In this document: positions 12,535-15,229 of the stretch, piece after piece
Position numbering within the stretch: position 1 is the first letter of the stretch
Layout of the letters: each line of letters starts with the position of its first letter
Assembly: GCA_012800145.1 (NCBI GenBank)
Contig: JAAZJW010000333.1
Coordinates: forward strand, 1 to 15,229
Origin: Clostridiales bacterium
GTDB taxonomy: Bacteria; Bacillota; Clostridia; Peptostreptococcales; Natronincolaceae
Direction of reading: 5' to 3'
Length of the DNA: 15,229 nt
Position numbers and translations under genes: made by a program
The notes under the pieces: model-generated
The model's database searches: none
What the model was told of the DNA's origin: nothing
What the model saw: the letters and a program-made list of their open reading frames with translations, nothing else

Positions 12535-13482
12535 ATGAGTGGAAAAACGGAGTTTAAACATGTACCGGTGTTATTAGAGGAGTGTATTGAAAATTTAAAT
12601 ATAAAAAGGAATGGTGTTTATATAGATGGAACAATAGGAAGCGCGGGCCATTCAGGTGAAATTATAAAACACCTGGGTAGAGATGGGTTATTAATTGGAA
12701 TTGACCAGGATGAAAATGCAATCAGGGCGGCTATGGAGATTTTAACCAATGTGACTTGTAAGGTGAAATTAATCAGGGATAACTTCAGTAATTTAAAGTA
12801 TATATTAGAGGATTTTGGAATAGAGGGGTTTGATGGGCTGTTATTAGATCTGGGGGTGTCTTCACACCAATTGGATGAGGCCGAGAGGGGTTTTTCCTAT
12901 ATGCATGATGCTCCCCTTGATATGAGGATGGACAATAGAAATAGTTTAACAGCCAGGGATGTAGTTAATAATTATACCGAAAAGGATCTCGAAAAGATTA
13001 TCAAAAACTATGGGGAAGAAAGATGGGCAAAACGCATAGCTCAATTTATTGTGAAATCTAGGATGGATGGGGAAATTATCACTACCCATCAATTAGTTGG
13101 TATTATTAAAAGGGCAATTCCGAAAGGAGCGCGCACAAAAGGGCCACATCCGGCAAAACGAACCTTTCAGGCTATACGGATTGAGGTCAATAGGGAGCTG
13201 GACGTTATTGAAGGAACCATAAAGGCGGCTGTTGAAAGGCTAAACGTTAATGGAAGGATTTGCATAATCACTTTTCATTCTCTGGAAGATCGGATTGTAA
13301 AGAACACCTTTAAGTATTTAGCAAATCCTTGTGACTGTCCTCAGGAATTTCCGGTTTGTCGGTGTAATAAGGAACCTGCAATTAAAATAATTACACGCAA
13401 ACCGATAACGCCCACAGAAAAAGAACTTGAAACAAACCCAAGATCAAGAAGCGCAAAATTACGTGTGGCGGAGAAAATATAG
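12535..13482 (+). CDS. rsmH: 16S rRNA (cytosine-N4)-methyltransferase RsmH
   Basis: RsmH (MraW) methylates N4 of C1402 in 16S rRNA with S-adenosylmethionine, tuning the ribosomal P site. The 315-residue protein shows HVPVLLEE at the N-terminus, the SAM motif YIDGTIGSAGHS at 29-40, the acidic end of strand two GIDQDE at 55-60, DGLLLDLGVSSHQLD at 100-114, RGFSYMHDAPLDMRMD at 118-133, and PHPAKRTFQAIRIEVN at 204-219. A Cys cluster near the C-terminus (C266-x-C268, C275-x-C277) is common in Firmicute members. It ends in RSRSAKLRVAEK. The start ATG at 12535 lies 5 bases after the mraZ stop, with only a distant GGAGG at the end of mraZ, which suggests coupled translation. Confidence 0.97.
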   Translation: MSGKTEFKHVPVLLEECIENLNIKRNGVYIDGTIGSAGHSGEIIKHLGRDGLLIGIDQDENAIRAAMEILTNVTCKVKLIRDNFSNLKYILEDFGIEGFDGLLLDLGVSSHQLDEAERGFSYMHDAPLDMRMDNRNSLTARDVVNNYTEKDLEKIIKNYGEERWAKRIAQFIVKSRMDGEIITTHQLVGIIKRAIPKGARTKGPHPAKRTFQAIRIEVNRELDVIEGTIKAAVERLNVNGRICIITFHSLEDRIVKNTFKYLANPCDCPQEFPVCRCNKEPAIKIITRKPITPTEKELETNPRSRSAKLRVAEKI

Positions 13483-13515
13483 ATAGGTTCTAAAGTGGAG
13501 AAGGGGTGAATAAAA

Positions 13516-14001
13516 TTGGTATTAGCACGAGAAGAATCTGTATACATGGATGAACAAATAAAAGGGGAAAAACATTTACAAATCCGTAGAAGAAAACAAA
13601 AAAAACACAGGTTTGTAAAAATTCTTATAACATCTATTGTTGGCATTGTGTTTGCATGTAGTATATTGATTTTAACAAGATTCACTGCTATTACCGAAGC
13701 CAGATATAATGTTAGTAGTCTGGAAAAACGGCTCGAAAGGTTGGAAATTGAAAAAACGAAATTGGGGATAGAAGTAGAAAAAGTTTCAAAATCAGGGTGG
13801 ATAGAAAGTGAGGCCAAAATCAGATTACAAATGGATTATCCAACTGCTGAGCAAATAATATGCATAAATGTCGATCCCGCAGAGGTTGCAATGCTAACTA
13901 ATAAAATAAATAAATCGGATTATGATGATTCTGTTAAATTGAAAAAGGGGAAAAATCTGTATGGGTTTTTAAAAAAATTAGTCAGTTATAGAGAGACCTA
14001 A
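13516..14001 (+). CDS. ftsL: FtsL-like cell division protein
   Basis: This bitopic membrane protein of 161 residues should join DivIC/FtsB and FtsQ/DivIB in the divisome. It has a basic cytoplasmic N-terminus (RRRKQKKHR at 24-32), one membrane segment at about 33-54, a coiled coil at about 60-94 (YNVSSLEKRLERLEIEKTK), and the segment IRLQMDYPTAEQI, which corresponds to the LGMxxP region of FtsL/DivIC proteins. An extra charged tail of about 40 residues follows. The start is TTG at 13516, with AGAAGGGGTGA 6-7 bases upstream; a later ATG at 13546 has no good ribosome site. FtsL proteins are poorly conserved, so the call rests on topology plus position between rsmH and the penicillin-binding protein. 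Confidence 0.82.
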   Translation: MVLAREESVYMDEQIKGEKHLQIRRRKQKKHRFVKILITSIVGIVFACSILILTRFTAITEARYNVSSLEKRLERLEIEKTKLGIEVEKVSKSGWIESEAKIRLQMDYPTAEQIICINVDPAEVAMLTNKINKSDYDDSVKLKKGKNLYGFLKKLVSYRET

Positions 14002-14015
14002 AGGGGGAGGTCTAA

Positions 14016-15229
14016 GTGACACAACCTAGTATTTCCAGCAAAAAAAGACTTATAGTTATGTTTTTACTTGTATCAATAACCCTGTTCGCACTTGTAGTAC
14101 GTCTGGGGTGGATACAGATAGTAAGGGGAGAGAAGTATAAAGAATTAGCCATCAGGTATCAAACCAGGGATATTCCCATACCTGCAAAACGTGGAATAAT
14201 TTATGATAGAAATGGGAAGGAATTGGCTGTAAGTGCAAGTACAAATACAGTATGGGTACATCCCAGTGAGGTGGAGGAACCTGAGAAAACAGCTTCAATT
14301 TTGGCAGGTATTTTAGAACTTGAGGAGGAAATGGTACTAAGAAAGGTGAAATCCAGACAGTCTATAGCAGCTATCGCACTTTATGTTGATGATGAACGTG
14401 CAAAGGCGATCAGAACCGAGAACCTGAAGGGGATTTCAGTTTCTGAGGGCAACAAAAGGTTTTACCCTTATGGCAATTTTGCTGCCTATGTTCTTGGACA
14501 TACAAATGTTGATAATCAGGGAATCGCCGGTATAGAGCTGGAGTACGACAAATACTTAAGTGGAATACCGGGGCGCTGGATTAAAAACACCGATGGAGGA
14601 GGAAGGCAGCTACCCTTTAGTGTTGAAAGATTTCATCATGCAGAGGATGGACTTAATGTTGTGCTTACAATAGACGAGGTTATACAGCATTTTGCTGAAA
14701 AAGCCGTCCAGAATGCGTTGGAAATCCACAAAGCAAAGCGGGTATACGTGATTGTGATGGATGTTAAAACTGCGGAAATATTGGCCATGGCTGTTAAACC
14801 TGATTATGATCCCAATTATCCACGGATGCCTTTGGATGATGAATTAAAAAAAGAAATGGAAACTATGGATAATAAAAAACAACTCGAAACGCTATATGCA
14901 ATGTGGAGAAATCCTGTAGTTAATGATACATATGAGCCCGGTTCTACCTTTAAACTGATTACCACTACTGCTGCCATAGAAGAGGGTGTAGTTACACCTG
15001 ATAGTACTTTTGTGGGCAAGGGGTTTATAATGGTAGGCGGGAGAAGAATTCGATGTTGGAGATCATATAATCCTCACGGAACCCAGACATTGGTGGAAGC
15101 AGTACAAAATTCGTGCAACCCTGTGTTTGTAGAGTTGGGTCAGAGGATGGGTGCACAAACATTTTATAAATATATAGATGGATTCGGAATATCCGGTCTT
15201 ACGGGGATAGACCTTCCGGGTGAAAGAAA
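14016..15229 (+). CDS. Class B penicillin-binding protein (FtsI/PbpB/SpoVD type), 3' truncated by window
   Basis: This peptidoglycan transpeptidase of the division or spore septum is represented by 404 complete codons up to the window end, with no stop. It has a short cytoplasmic N-terminus, a membrane anchor at about 11-28, the non-penicillin-binding domain starting with IPAKRGIIYDRNGKELA at about 56-72, and the transpeptidase domain with the active-site motif S310-T-F-K313 in YEPGSTFKL and S366-C-N368 in the SxN motif. The KTG motif lies beyond the window. The start is GTG at 14016 behind a strong GGGGGAGG. It is 14 bases from the ftsL stop. In Clostridia this slot holds pbpB/ftsI or its sporulation paralogue spoVD. 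The C-terminal part, including any PASTA domain, would decide and is not visible, so no symbol is given. Confidence 0.93.
   Translation, partial: MTQPSISSKKRLIVMFLLVSITLFALVVRLGWIQIVRGEKYKELAIRYQTRDIPIPAKRGIIYDRNGKELAVSASTNTVWVHPSEVEEPEKTASILAGILELEEEMVLRKVKSRQSIAAIALYVDDERAKAIRTENLKGISVSEGNKRFYPYGNFAAYVLGHTNVDNQGIAGIELEYDKYLSGIPGRWIKNTDGGGRQLPFSVERFHHAEDGLNVVLTIDEVIQHFAEKAVQNALEIHKAKRVYVIVMDVKTAEILAMAVKPDYDPNYPRMPLDDELKKEMETMDNKKQLETLYAMWRNPVVNDTYEPGSTFKLITTTAAIEEGVVTPDSTFVGKGFIMVGGRRIRCWRSYNPHGTQTLVEAVQNSCNPVFVELGQRMGAQTFYKYIDGFGISGLTGIDLPGER

Noticed and set aside
13492..13498. A further AAAGTGG between rsmH and ftsL, resembling an MraZ box
   Set aside because: It is a single copy without a 10-base partner and overlaps the ftsL ribosome-site region, so it is most likely chance.

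Overview
The window looks like a chromosomal segment of a low-GC, spore-forming Firmicute, most likely in the class Clostridia. The base composition is AT-rich, Shine-Dalgarno sequences are strong and purine-rich, and TTG/GTG starts are common. Sporulation-type genes are present (a YhcN/YlaJ-family lipoprotein and a small Spo0E-like protein). A PduL phosphotransacylase and an Isf-like iron-sulfur flavoprotein both suit an anaerobe. No rRNA, tRNA, CRISPR array, transposase, integrase or prophage gene was seen, so this reads as core genome rather than an island.

Layout. Bases 1-1250 hold a lipoprotein and a zinc-ribbon protein on the + strand. They meet a convergent NUDIX hydrolase (NudL/CoA-pyrophosphatase type) at a 12-bp bidirectional terminator hairpin. 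Divergent from the NUDIX gene is hpt (purine salvage), followed by a 56-residue unknown protein and a membrane protein with a degenerate Mrr-like nuclease fold. Next come pduL and deoC, separated by a strong hairpin without a U-tract, and a DUF2207 membrane protein with a glycine-rich tail and an unusual start region. An Isf-like flavoprotein then converges on ychF (minus strand, with a good promoter).

From 9.6 kb onward everything is on the + strand: a YhcN/YlaJ spore lipoprotein, a 308-bp gap with a two-hairpin terminator element, lgt (which would lipidate the two lipoproteins here), a 49-residue Spo0E-like gene with its own sigma-A promoter and terminator, and the start of the division and cell-wall (dcw) cluster: mraZ, rsmH, an ftsL-like gene and an ftsI/spoVD-type penicillin-binding protein cut by the window end. 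Upstream of mraZ are three copies of the MraZ-box repeat at exact 10-bp spacing, a probable autoregulatory operator.

How the genes relate. The clearest functional units are the dcw operon, the lgt/lipoprotein pairing and the pduL-deoC pair. DeoC releases acetaldehyde from deoxyribose-5-phosphate, and PduL interconverts acyl-CoA and acyl-phosphate. The joining enzyme, an acylating aldehyde dehydrogenase, is not in the window, so that link is inference. No clearly new multi-gene system is evident. The best leads are the degenerate membrane-tethered Mrr-like protein, the pduL-hairpin-deoC arrangement, the DUF2207 start region, and the palindromes beside the hpt and spo0E-like promoters.
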